From AM-2324 sp042091035 (GTDB lineage Bacteria > Bacteroidota > Bacteroidia > Chitinophagales > Saprospiraceae), in the NCBI GenBank assembly GCA_042091035.1, contig JBELIG010000026.1:1-23397 (forward strand): 23,397 nt of DNA, given 5' to 3'. The position numbers and the translations under genes are program-made. This document shows, in pieces, positions 1 through 7,567 of this stretch (positions are counted from its first letter, which is position 1; every line of letters begins with the position of its first letter). The notes below the pieces were generated by a model. The model searched no databases, was not told where the DNA came from, and worked only from the letters and a program-made list of their open reading frames with translations.

Positions 1-284
1 ACTCCGCTTTTTCGGAAGGCTTCTTGGACTACGAAATCTTCTAAATACATCATTTTCCCTTTCCAGGTGGAGAATGTAGGATAGTACAATGCCATTCCTA
101 TGATAGTAGAATTGTGCTCTGCAACAAGTATATCAAAAAGCTGCTCCTCAAATTGTTGGTTATATTCTTCAAGCCCAATAGTCAAAGATTCCTCAGCTTT
201 TTCGTAAATAGCTAATTCTCTAACCAATTCATAGGCCTTTTGCATTTCTGAGGCTTTGATCTTTCTGATTTTTAGGTTTGTCAT
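1..284 (-). CDS. GNAT-family N-acetyltransferase, N-terminal part (runs off the window)
   Basis: The reading frame starts at ATG 284-282 on the minus strand and is open to the window edge (94 codons visible). An in-frame stop lies a few codons upstream, which fixes the start. The protein begins MTNLKIRKIKASEMQKAYEL and continues with a helix containing LVRELAIYEKAEES, then strands with IIGMALYYPTFSTWKGK and MMYLEDFVVQEAFRKSGV. The order, ending in LEDFVV.EAFR just before the expected acetyl-CoA-binding R/Q-x-x-G-x-G/A loop, is typical of the GNAT fold and of the spermidine/diamine acetyltransferase-like branch. GNAT enzymes move an acetyl group from acetyl-CoA to an amine; the substrate cannot be told here. 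The acetyl-CoA loop lies outside the window. It is transcribed divergently from rpsL and is probably unrelated in function. Confidence 0.82.
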   Translation of the reverse strand, partial: MTNLKIRKIKASEMQKAYELVRELAIYEKAEESLTIGLEEYNQQFEEQLFDILVAEHNSTIIGMALYYPTFSTWKGKMMYLEDFVVQEAFRKSG

Positions 285-323
285 ATAGTTTGAGTCGTTT
301 GTTTAAATAATGTAAAGAAACGT

Positions 324-353
324 TTTGATTCATGCCAAAATAGACTATTTTTG
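324..353 (+). promoter_or_regulatory. Candidate distal rpsL promoter (P1)
   Basis: TTTG at 324-327 and TATTTTTG at 346-353 are separated by 18 bases, which fits the Bacteroidota pattern TTTG-N17-23-TAnnTTTG. Transcription would start near 360, leaving a leader of about 210 nt before rpsL. It is less certain than the downstream promoter because the region is AT-rich. Confidence 0.42.
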
Positions 354-437
354 TGGTCTTTAGAAATTCGGTAAAAAGAAGTCAAAAGTCTTTTTGCGGG
401 GGCATAGAATATTGATGCACATTTTTTTACATCATTA

Positions 438-469
438 TTTGTCTATTTAAGATATAAATTATACCTTTG
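438..469 (+). promoter_or_regulatory. Main str-operon promoter (P2) upstream of rpsL
   Basis: TTTG at 438-441 is followed after 20 bases by TACCTTTG at 462-469, a full match to the Bacteroidota sigma-A consensus TAnnTTTG with the expected -33 partner. The predicted start is near 475, giving a leader of about 95 nt. A small inverted repeat, TTTGC acct GCAAA (466-479), overlaps the predicted start. The same TACCTTTGC core recurs in front of rplP. Confidence 0.78.
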
Positions 470-484
470 CACCTGCAAAAATAC

Positions 485-550
485 ATGGATTATTCTATGA
501 ATTATGCTAAAGCCCTTGGGGACAGGGGTGAAAAGAAACTGATTAATTGA
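485..550 (+). CDS. Possible 21-residue leader peptide upstream of rpsL
   Basis: A short frame ATG 485 to TGA 550 begins about 10 nt after the predicted P2 start and ends 19 nt before rpsL. The peptide begins MDYSMNYAKALGD and is hydrophilic with several Lys. It overlaps a small hairpin, CCCT tggggac AGGG (513-527). No family is recognised. It could be a leader peptide coupling translation to rpsL, or chance: 22 codons without a stop is not rare in this composition. Conservation in relatives would decide. Confidence 0.3.
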   Translation: MDYSMNYAKALGDRGEKKLIN

Positions 551-569
551 AATAAAATAAGTGTAACAG

Positions 570-944
570 ATGCCAACTATTAACCAATTAGTTCGCAAAG
601 GGAGAAAGAAAGTCGTTGTGACGAGTAATTCTAGAGCTTTGGATTCTTGTCCGCAAAAACGCGGAGTATGTACTCGTGTTTATACCACGACGCCAAAGAA
701 GCCAAACTCCGCTTTGCGTAAGGTTGCTAAGGTGCGCTTGACGAACGGTATTGAGGTGATTGCCTACATTCCGGGAGAAGGTCACAATCTTCAAGAGCAC
801 TCAATCGTGCTTGTTCGTGGAGGTCGTGTAAAAGATCTACCGGGTGTACGTTATACCATCGTACGTGGTGCTTTGGATACAGCAGGAGTTGCTGACAGAC
901 TTCAGAGTCGTTCGAAGTATGGTGCAAAACGTCCTAAAAAATAG
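570..944 (+). CDS. rpsL: 30S ribosomal protein S12
   Basis: S12 sits at the decoding centre of the 30S subunit and controls accuracy. The 124-residue protein has the usual bacterial length and hallmarks: MPTINQLVRKGRKK at the N-terminus, TTTPKKPNSALRK at 39-51, GGRVKDLPGVRY at 84-95 and SKYGAKRPKK at the C-terminus. K43 and K88, the sites where streptomycin resistance mutations arise in other bacteria, are Lys, so the allele looks wild-type. Residue 96 is Thr where many S12 proteins have His. It is the first gene of a str-type cluster, followed 64 nt later by rpsG, and is driven by promoter(s) at 324-469. The start has no clear Shine-Dalgarno sequence. Confidence 0.98.
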   Translation: MPTINQLVRKGRKKVVVTSNSRALDSCPQKRGVCTRVYTTTPKKPNSALRKVAKVRLTNGIEVIAYIPGEGHNLQEHSIVLVRGGRVKDLPGVRYTIVRGALDTAGVADRLQSRSKYGAKRPKK

Positions 945-1008
945 TTTAGGAAGTAGTAACTAATTAATGAATTATGTTTCAAACAGAAACCGCTAATCTT
1001 AAAAAGTA

Positions 1009-1476
1009 ATGAGAAAAAGAAAACCTAAAATGCGAGTTATCACACCAGATCCTATATATAAGGATACTATGGTGACTCAGTTTGTAAATAACATGATGCT
1101 TGATGGAAAAAAATCCACAGCATTCAAGGTGTTTTATGATGCAATGGCAATCGTTAAAGAACGTACTGACCAGCCGGAACATGAAATTTGGAAGAAAGGA
1201 TTGAACAATGTAATACCACAAGTTGAGGTTCGCTCAAGGAGAATTGGTGGTGCTACATTCCAGATTCCTACTGAAATTCGTGCTTCCCGCAAGATTTCAA
1301 TCGGTATGAAGTGGTTGATCAAATTTGCTCGACAGCGAAGTGGCAAAGGTATGGCTGAGAGATTAGCTTCTGAAGTCATTGCTGCAAGCAAAAATGAAGG
1401 TGCAGCTGTTAAGCGTAAAGAAGATACGCACAAAATGGCTGAATCAAATAGAGCATTTGCTCACTTCAGAGTTTAA
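1009..1476 (+). CDS. rpsG: 30S ribosomal protein S7
   Basis: S7 is the primary 16S rRNA-binding protein that starts assembly of the 30S head and lines the E site. The 155-residue product begins MRKRKPKMRVITPDPIYKD, has the conserved block VEVRSRRIGGATFQIPTEIR at about 72-91, and ends with HKMAESNRAFAHFRV. Bacteroidota S7 proteins are usually about 155-158 residues, so it is full length. It lies 64 nt after rpsL and 35 nt before fusA, in the classical str order. In E. coli S7 represses translation of the str message; no equivalent target can be pointed to here. The start is preceded by an A-rich stretch and no Shine-Dalgarno sequence. Confidence 0.98.
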   Translation: MRKRKPKMRVITPDPIYKDTMVTQFVNNMMLDGKKSTAFKVFYDAMAIVKERTDQPEHEIWKKGLNNVIPQVEVRSRRIGGATFQIPTEIRASRKISIGMKWLIKFARQRSGKGMAERLASEVIAASKNEGAAVKRKEDTHKMAESNRAFAHFRV

Positions 1477-1511
1477 TTAATAGATTAATAAATTCCTTTA
1501 AGGGTTAAGTT

Positions 1512-3644
1512 ATGGCTAAGGATCTAAGATTCACCAGAAACATTGGTATCGCCGCTCACATTGATGCTGGTAAAACGACAACAACAGAGCGTATTTTGTA
1601 CTACACAGGTATGTCTCACAAGATTGGTGAGGTGCACGATGGTGCTGCAACAATGGACTGGATGGAGCAAGAGCAGGAGCGTGGTATCACTATTACGTCT
1701 GCTGCAACAAAAACGAGCTGGAAGTGGAAAGATGAGGAATATTCAATCAACATTATTGATACTCCAGGACACGTTGACTTTACTGTTGAGGTAGAGCGTT
1801 CTTTGCGCGTACTTGATGGTGTTGTTGCTCTTTTCTGCGCAGTTTCTGGTGTTGAGCCTCAATCTGAGACTGTATGGCGTCAAGCTGATAGATATAAAGT
1901 ACCAAGAATTGGTTTCGTTAATAAAATGGACCGTTCGGGTGCTGACTTCTTTAATGTTGTTAAAGATGTTAGAGAGAAATTAGGTGCTAACGCGATTCCA
2001 ATGCAGGTGCCTATTGGTGCGGAAGAAACTTTCCGTGGTGTTGTTGATCTTGTTACAAATGAGGCTATCATTTGGAATGAGGACGACAGAGGTATGACTT
2101 ACGAAGTAATTCCAATTCCTGAAGATTTAAAGGAAACTGTTGAGGAAAAAAGAGAGCTTTTATTAGAATCAGTTGCTGATTATGATGAGACGCTTATGGA
2201 GAAATTCTTCGAAGATCCGGATTCAATTTCTGCTGAAGAGATTCGTGCAGCAATTCGTAAAGCGGTAATCGACATGAGTATTACTCCAATGTACTGTGGA
2301 ACTGCCTTTAAAAACAAAGGTGTTCAAGCTGTTCTTGATGCTGTTTGTTGTTTCCAACCTTCTCCAATGGATGTTGAAGCAATCGAAGGTGTTAATCCTA
2401 AAACAGAGGAAGCTGAAACAAGAAAGCCGACTGTAGAAGATCCATTTGCAGCTCTTGCATTTAAGATTGCTACAGATCCATTTGTTGGTCGTTTGGCATT
2501 CTTCAGAGTTTATTCTGGCGCATTAAACGCTGGATCTTACATTTACAATTCACGTTCAGGTAAGAAAGAGCGTATCTCGAGATTATTCCAGATGCACTCT
2601 AACAAGCAGAACGCTATTGATAGAGTTGAAGCGGGTGATATTGCTGCAGGTGTAGGTTTCAAAGACCTAAGAACTGGTGATACACTTTGTGACCTTGACA
2701 ATCCTATCGCTCTTGAATCAATGACTTTCCCTGATCCAGTTATCGGTATTGCTATCGAGCCTAAGACTCAGAAAGATGTTGATAAACTAGGTATGGCATT
2801 AGCTAAACTTTCAGAGGAGGATCCAACGTTTAAGGTTCGTTACGACGAAGAAACAAACCAAACTGTAATCTCTGGTATGGGTGAGCTTCACCTTGAGATT
2901 ATTGTTGATCGTCTTAGAAGAGAGTTCAAGGTTGAATGTAACCAAGGGCAACCTCAGGTGAATTACAAAGAGGCACTTACAAACACTGTAGATCACAGAG
3001 AGCGCTTGAAAAAGCAGTCTGGTGGTTCAGGTCTATTTGCTGATATGCAATTCGAATTAGGACCTGCTGATCAAGAGTTCTTAGACTCGGATGACTTCAA
3101 AGATGGTAAAGTTAGACTTCAGTTTGTAAACAAGATTGTTGGTGGTTCGATTCCTAAGGAATTCTTCCCATCAATCGTGAAAGGTTTCCAAGCTATGATG
3201 GATAACGGTGTACTTGCAGGTTATGCGATGGATTCAATGAAAGTTCGTCTTTATGACGGATCTACGCACGCAGTCGATTCTAAGCCAATTGCTTTTGAGC
3301 TTTGTGCTAAAGAAGGTTTCAAGTCTGCAGCTGCTCAGTGTAAACCAGTTATTCTTGAGCCAATCATGAAGCTTGAGGTAACAACTCCTGATGATTATGT
3401 AGGTAGTGTAATTGGTGACCTTAACCGTCGTCGTGGATTACCTCAAGGTCAGGATACACGTCCGGGTGGAGCTATTTCTATCCAGGCAGAAGTTCCTTTA
3501 TCTGAAATGTTCGGATATGTAACGGCACTTCGTACAATTACTTCTGGTCGTGCAAACTCTACTATGGAGTTCTCACACTTTGCACCAGCTCCGGCTAGTG
3601 TATCAAAAGATGTAATTGAGAAAGCAAAAGGTATTGAAGCGTAA
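1512..3644 (+). CDS. fusA: Elongation factor G
   Basis: This translational GTPase moves tRNAs and mRNA through the ribosome and helps recycle ribosomes with RRF. All GTPase motifs are intact: G1 AHIDAGKT (15-22), G2 RGITI (57-61), G3 DTPGH (83-87) and G4 NKMD (137-140). Domain II (about 310-400), the domain IV loop region and the C-terminal EF-G fold with GDLNRRRG follow. At 710 residues it has the normal length for a housekeeping EF-G, and the position after rpsL-rpsG marks it as fusA rather than the fusA2 paralogue. No tuf gene follows, unlike in E. coli; rpsJ comes next after 92 nt containing a hairpin. Confidence 0.98.
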   Translation: MAKDLRFTRNIGIAAHIDAGKTTTTERILYYTGMSHKIGEVHDGAATMDWMEQEQERGITITSAATKTSWKWKDEEYSINIIDTPGHVDFTVEVERSLRVLDGVVALFCAVSGVEPQSETVWRQADRYKVPRIGFVNKMDRSGADFFNVVKDVREKLGANAIPMQVPIGAEETFRGVVDLVTNEAIIWNEDDRGMTYEVIPIPEDLKETVEEKRELLLESVADYDETLMEKFFEDPDSISAEEIRAAIRKAVIDMSITPMYCGTAFKNKGVQAVLDAVCCFQPSPMDVEAIEGVNPKTEEAETRKPTVEDPFAALAFKIATDPFVGRLAFFRVYSGALNAGSYIYNSRSGKKERISRLFQMHSNKQNAIDRVEAGDIAAGVGFKDLRTGDTLCDLDNPIALESMTFPDPVIGIAIEPKTQKDVDKLGMALAKLSEEDPTFKVRYDEETNQTVISGMGELHLEIIVDRLRREFKVECNQGQPQVNYKEALTNTVDHRERLKKQSGGSGLFADMQFELGPADQEFLDSDDFKDGKVRLQFVNKIVGGSIPKEFFPSIVKGFQAMMDNGVLAGYAMDSMKVRLYDGSTHAVDSKPIAFELCAKEGFKSAAAQCKPVILEPIMKLEVTTPDDYVGSVIGDLNRRRGLPQGQDTRPGGAISIQAEVPLSEMFGYVTALRTITSGRANSTMEFSHFAPAPASVSKDVIEKAKGIEA

Positions 3645-3667
3645 GCTTTAAAGATAATTAAGATAAT

Positions 3668-3695
3668 AGGGTTGGGGCAAATGAGTCCCAATCCT
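3668..3695 (+). promoter_or_regulatory. Hairpin between fusA and rpsJ
   Basis: AGGGTTGGGGC (3668-3678) pairs with GTCCCAATCCT (3685-3695): 11 pairs including two G-T wobbles, with a 6-base loop AAATGA. The bases that follow (TCATTTAATG) are only weakly T-rich; a run of seven T begins 15 bases later. This is a poor classical terminator but a plausible RNA processing or pausing element between the str and S10 parts of the cluster. Confidence 0.5.
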
Positions 3696-3736
3696 TCATT
3701 TAATGTAAATTTTTTTAAAAGTTTGATAAAAGGGTT

Positions 3737-4045
3737 ATGAATCAAAAAATCCGTATTAAACTTCGTTCTTATGACCATAATTTGGTTGATAAGTCAACGG
3801 AGAAAATTGTAAAAACAGTTCGTAACAGCGGTGCTGTTGTAACAGGACCGATTCCGCTGCCCACTAAGAAAGAGATTTTCACCGTTTTGCGTTCTCCGCA
3901 CGTAAACAAGAAATCTCGTGAGCAGTTCCAATTGCGAACACACAAGCGTTTGATTGAAATCTTCACTCCTACGCAAAAAACTGTGGACGCACTTTCAAAA
4001 TTGGAACTTCCTAGTGGAGTGGATATCCAGGTTAAGTTAACTTAA
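3737..4045 (+). CDS. rpsJ: 30S ribosomal protein S10 (NusE)
   Basis: S10 is part of the 30S head and also acts as NusE in antitermination and transcription-translation coupling. The 102-residue protein begins MNQKIRIKLRSYDHNLVDKS, carries TGPIPLPTKKEIFTVLRSPH in the middle (a loop that contacts the 30S) and ends VDIQVKLT; length and motifs are standard. It opens the S10-type gene order. It starts at an ATG 12 nt after a TTTG, but a convincing promoter for it alone is not visible, so transcription probably continues from the str genes. An AAAAGGG before the start weakly resembles a Shine-Dalgarno sequence. Confidence 0.98.
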   Translation: MNQKIRIKLRSYDHNLVDKSTEKIVKTVRNSGAVVTGPIPLPTKKEIFTVLRSPHVNKKSREQFQLRTHKRLIEIFTPTQKTVDALSKLELPSGVDIQVKLT

Positions 4046-4158
4046 TCTGACGGGCAACGCTTAAAATTTTATTTTAAACGAATCACGGATACCATTCTTG
4101 AACTTACGAGATATATATAGACGGTCAGCCTTCCTTATAAATCTCTTTAGACAAATTC

Positions 4159-4176
4159 TGGATCAAATCTGATCCA
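4159..4176 (+). promoter_or_regulatory. Hairpin in the rpsJ-rplC leader region
   Basis: TGGATCA aatc TGATCCA forms a perfect 7-bp stem with a 4-base loop, 54 nt upstream of the rplC start, in an unusually long (185 nt) gap for this cluster. Its position just before rplC-rplD would suit a leader regulated by L3 or L4, but no known L4-leader structure is recognised. Confidence 0.45.
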
Positions 4177-4230
4177 ACATGTTTTAAAAGTTCAAAAATC
4201 AGGTGTTCTCGGTTCAAAAAAAATGATGTC

Positions 4231-4854
4231 GTGAACGGTATTATTGGTAGAAAAATCGGAATGACTAGCATCTTCGACAATAAAGGTCGAAATGTGGCTT
4301 GTACTGTAGTTCAGGCAGGTCCATGCACAGTTACTCAGGTAAAGACAGAAGATACTGACGGGTACAACTCTATGCAGTTGGGCTTCGATGACGCCAAAGA
4401 AAAGCGCACTACCAAGGCAATGATGGGACATTTCAACAATGCAAAATCTACACCAAAGAGAAAAATCGTGGAATTCCGCAATTTTGATTTAGTAGAAAAG
4501 CAGTTGGGTGACATCGTATCCTTGGAAGAGGTTTTAGTAGATGGTGATATAGTTAATGCTGTAGGTACTACAAAAGGTAAAGGATTCCAGGGTGTTGTAA
4601 AACGTCATGGTTTCAAAGGTGTTAACGATGCTACACATGGTCAGCATAACAGACAACGTGCTCCGGGTTCAATCGGTGCAGCTTCATATCCTGCGAAAGT
4701 ATTCAAAGGTATGCGAATGGCTGGACGTATGGGTGGGACCCGCGTTAAAGTTAAAAACCTTGAAGTATTAAAGGTATTCCCAGATCAAAATATTGTCCTT
4801 TTAAAAGGAGCAGTACCAGGTCACAAGGGATCTTATGTGATTATTGAGAAATAA
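4231..4854 (+). CDS. rplC: 50S ribosomal protein L3 (GTG start)
   Basis: L3 binds 23S rRNA early in 50S assembly and reaches the peptidyl transferase centre with its long loop. The 207-residue product begins NGIIGRKIGMTSIFDNKGR after the start and contains the loop region KRHGFKGVNDATHGQHNRQR with the Gln of GHGQ-type sites that E. coli PrmB methylates; it ends KGSYVIIEK. The start is GTG 4231: the frame upstream is open but has no ATG, and homologues begin at this residue. ATGATGTCGTGA (4223-4234) forms a three-codon frame in another phase whose TGA overlaps the GTG, a possible coupling device. Confidence 0.95.
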   Translation: MNGIIGRKIGMTSIFDNKGRNVACTVVQAGPCTVTQVKTEDTDGYNSMQLGFDDAKEKRTTKAMMGHFNNAKSTPKRKIVEFRNFDLVEKQLGDIVSLEEVLVDGDIVNAVGTTKGKGFQGVVKRHGFKGVNDATHGQHNRQRAPGSIGAASYPAKVFKGMRMAGRMGGTRVKVKNLEVLKVFPDQNIVLLKGAVPGHKGSYVIIEK

Positions 4855-4897
4855 ATTGTAAGGGAACCTTATTCCTTAACTATTTAAAGTGACAGCG

Positions 4898-5524
4898 ATG
4901 AAACTTGATGTTTTAAATATCCAGGGAGAAAAGACCGGAAAGTCGGTTACACTTCCTAAGAACATCTTTGGTGTTGAGCCCAATGAGCATGCTGTGTATT
5001 TAGCAGTAAAGCAGTATTTGGCTAATCAACGTCAAGGAACGCACAAAGCGAAAGAACGCGGCGAGATCGTTGGTTCTACGCGAAAAATTAAAAAACAGAA
5101 GGGTACGGGTACTGCTCGTGCTGGTAGCATCAAATCTGGTGTATTCAGAGGTGGAGGTCGTATGTTCGGTCCTAGGCCTCGTAACTATGGATTTGACCTT
5201 AACAAAAAGGTTAAAAACCTAGCTCGTCTTTCAGCTCTTTCAGCTAAGGCAAGTAGTGGTAGTATCATAGTTCTTGAAGACGCTGCTTTTGAAGCACCTA
5301 AGACATCTGTTTATAACTCTATGCTGAAGGCACTGGGTTTGAATGGGAAAAAGACACTTCACATTATTCCTGAGCACGATGTAAATTTACTTCGTTCTAG
5401 TGGTAATATCCAGAAGGCATCTGTAATGCGTGCAGCAGACTTGAATACATATGTAATTATGAATTCAAATACGCTGATCATTTCTGAGGCTTCAGTGAAG
5501 GTGATTAAAAAAGATTTTGCATAA
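4898..5524 (+). CDS. rplD: 50S ribosomal protein L4
   Basis: L4 binds 23S rRNA and extends a loop into the exit tunnel; in E. coli it also represses the S10 operon. The protein begins MKLDVLNIQGEKTGKSVTLP, has the tunnel loop with KKQKGTGTARAGSIKSGVFRG and GGRMFGPRPRNY, then a Rossmann-like globular domain. I start it at ATG 4898 (208 residues), because homologues begin with M-x-L-x-VLNI; GTG 4889 in the same frame would add three residues (VTA, initiated as MTA). It lies 43 nt after rplC, with small competing hairpins around TAAGG gaa CCTTA (4859-4871) between them. Confidence 0.96.
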   Translation: MKLDVLNIQGEKTGKSVTLPKNIFGVEPNEHAVYLAVKQYLANQRQGTHKAKERGEIVGSTRKIKKQKGTGTARAGSIKSGVFRGGGRMFGPRPRNYGFDLNKKVKNLARLSALSAKASSGSIIVLEDAAFEAPKTSVYNSMLKALGLNGKKTLHIIPEHDVNLLRSSGNIQKASVMRAADLNTYVIMNSNTLIISEASVKVIKKDFA

Positions 5525-5538
5525 GCTTTTATAAAGCT
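5524..5538 (+). promoter_or_regulatory. Short hairpin overlapping the rplD stop codon
   Basis: AGCTTT tat AAAGCT (5524-5538) is a perfect 6-bp stem that begins on the last base of the rplD TAA and ends 14 nt before rplW. It is one of many hairpins in the gaps of this cluster. No function can be assigned from the sequence. Confidence 0.35.
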
Positions 5539-5552
5539 ATAAATCGAAAAAA

Positions 5553-5849
5553 ATGGCAAAGGATATCTTAATCAAACCGTGGATTACGGAAAAGACCGAG
5601 AGAACTTCAGAGCGATTGAATCAGTACACTTTTATTGTAAACAAAAAAGTGAACAAGATTGAGATCAAGAAGGCCGTTGAAGAAAAATATGGCGTTAACG
5701 TCGAATCGGTTAATACAATAATCATGCCTGCAAAGGCAAAATCGCGTAATACGCGAAGCGGTATCCTGAAAGGACGTAAACCTAGCTTCAAGAAAGCAGT
5801 GGTTACCCTTGGTTCAGGAGAAGAAATTGACTTTTATGGTGATGTTTAA
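5553..5849 (+). CDS. rplW: 50S ribosomal protein L23
   Basis: L23 sits at the tunnel exit and is the docking site for trigger factor and the signal recognition particle. The 98-residue protein begins MAKDILIKPWITEKTERTSE, typical of bacterial L23 (IL.P..TEK), followed by YTFIVNKKVNKIEIKKAVE and VNTIIMPAKAKSRNTRSG. Length is normal. It lies 28 nt after rplD and 61 nt before rplB in canonical S10 order. The start has the sequence CGAAAAAA in front and no Shine-Dalgarno sequence. Confidence 0.97.
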   Translation: MAKDILIKPWITEKTERTSERLNQYTFIVNKKVNKIEIKKAVEEKYGVNVESVNTIIMPAKAKSRNTRSGILKGRKPSFKKAVVTLGSGEEIDFYGDV

Positions 5850-5851
5850 TG

Positions 5852-5895
5852 AATTGTGTGGGTTTAGTCAATGCCCGCGATAGTTCATAACAATT
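5852..5895 (+). promoter_or_regulatory. Weak nested hairpin before rplB
   Basis: AATTGT (5852-5857) can pair with ACAATT (5890-5895), and TGTGGG (5857-5862) with CCCGCG (5874-5879, two T-G wobbles); the two helices share base 5857, so they compete there. They occupy most of the 61-nt rplW-rplB gap. Support is weaker than for the other hairpins. Confidence 0.28.
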
Positions 5896-5910
5896 AATAA
5901 CTGAAAAATT

Positions 5911-6744
<834 letters not shown>

Positions 6745-6772
6745 TTTGTAAATAAGTAAATAAATTTGCTTT

Positions 6773-7036
6773 ATGGCAAGATCGATAAAAAAAGGACCTT
6801 ACGTATTCTTCAAGCTACTCAAGAAACTTGCAGTAGCTAAAGAAAGCACAAAAAAGACCACGATCAAAACTTGGTCGAGATCTTCAGTTATTATTCCAGA
6901 TATGGTTGGTCAAACTATAGCTGTACATAACGGAAAAATTTTCGTGCCTGTTTACGTAACAGAGAATATGGTTGGACACAAGTTGGGTGAGTTTTCTCCA
7001 ACACGTTCATTCAGAGGTCACGGCGGTAAGAAATAA
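6773..7036 (+). CDS. rpsS: 30S ribosomal protein S19
   Basis: S19 binds 16S rRNA with S13 in the 30S head and contacts the A-site tRNA. The 87-residue protein begins MARSIKKGPYVFFKLLKKL and contains KTWSRSSVIIPDMVGQTIAV, HNGKIFVPVYVTENMVGHKL and GEFSPTRSFRGHGGKK, all standard for S19. It lies 28 nt after rplB. The following 75 nt before rplV contain a hairpin (7053-7071) and a 12-base palindrome (7086-7097). Confidence 0.98.
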   Translation: MARSIKKGPYVFFKLLKKLAVAKESTKKTTIKTWSRSSVIIPDMVGQTIAVHNGKIFVPVYVTENMVGHKLGEFSPTRSFRGHGGKK

Positions 7037-7052
7037 GAAGACCGCTTATGTT

Positions 7053-7071
7053 CCGAGTCTTTTTGACTTGG
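7053..7071 (+). promoter_or_regulatory. Hairpin between rpsS and rplV
   Basis: CCGAGTC (7053-7059) pairs with GACTTGG (7065-7071): 7 pairs with one G-T wobble, loop TTTTT. It is followed at 7086-7097 by the perfect palindrome TTGAATATTCAA, 14 bases before the rplV start. Function unknown; noted as part of the cluster-wide pattern. Confidence 0.4.
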
Positions 7072-7111
7072 GGAGAAGTGGATTTTTGAATATTCAAATT
7101 GATTGAATACA

Positions 7112-7492
7112 ATGGAAGCAGTAGCTAAACTTAGAAACTGTCCGATGTCAGCACGCAAGATGCGATTGGTAGTAGACCTCATCAGAGGAAAGGAAGTAGA
7201 GGAAGCTTTAGATATTCTTCGCTTTACTAAAAAGGAAGCAGCAGTGTGGTTGGAAAAATTAGTCCTTTCTGCAGTTGCTAACTGGGAAAACAAATTAGAT
7301 AGTGCCGATAGTGCAGATAATTATGGTCTTGTTATTAAGACTGCATTTTCTGACCAAGGTACTATGCTGAAGCGTTTTCGTCCTGCTCCTCACGGTCGTG
7401 CGCACCGTATTCGCAAGCATACTAATCACGTGACAATCGTGGTTGAGAACAGTATGCCTCTAGCGTCTGAGCAAGGAGAAACTGTAGAATAA
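7112..7492 (+). CDS. rplV: 50S ribosomal protein L22
   Basis: L22 binds all domains of 23S rRNA and its beta-hairpin lines the exit tunnel next to L4. I take ATG 7112 as start (MEAVAKLRNCPMSARKMRLV, 126 residues), which matches Bacteroidota homologues; TTG 7103 in frame would add three residues. The tunnel hairpin is visible as KRFRPAPHGRAHRIRKHTNH, followed by VTIVVE. The C-terminal MPLASEQGETVE is a short acidic tail. Length is normal. It is followed after 75 nt by rpsC. Confidence 0.96.
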   Translation: MEAVAKLRNCPMSARKMRLVVDLIRGKEVEEALDILRFTKKEAAVWLEKLVLSAVANWENKLDSADSADNYGLVIKTAFSDQGTMLKRFRPAPHGRAHRIRKHTNHVTIVVENSMPLASEQGETVE

Positions 7493-7519
7493 AATTATTA
7501 ACAGTTGAATAAACTGGGT

Positions 7520-7536
7520 CCACGGCTTAGCCGAGG
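7520..7536 (+). promoter_or_regulatory. Hairpin before rpsC
   Basis: CGGC tta GCCG (7523-7533), extended past an A-A mismatch by CC/GG (7520-7521 with 7535-7536), makes a small GC-rich hairpin in the 75-nt rplV-rpsC gap. A second weak stem, AATTG/CAATT, lies between it and the ATG at 7568. Confidence 0.35.
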
Positions 7537-7567
7537 TCTCAATTGATCAAACAATTAAATTGGAACA

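Noticed and set aside
333..353. CAAAATAG a CTATTTTTG as a pair of overlapping divergent promoters
   Set aside because: The plus-strand half has a -33 partner, but the minus-strand half lacks both the exact TAnnTTTG spacing and any -33 element at the right distance.
3718..3725. AAAGTTTG as the rpsJ promoter
   Set aside because: One mismatch to TAnnTTTG and no TTTG or TTG at the -33 position.
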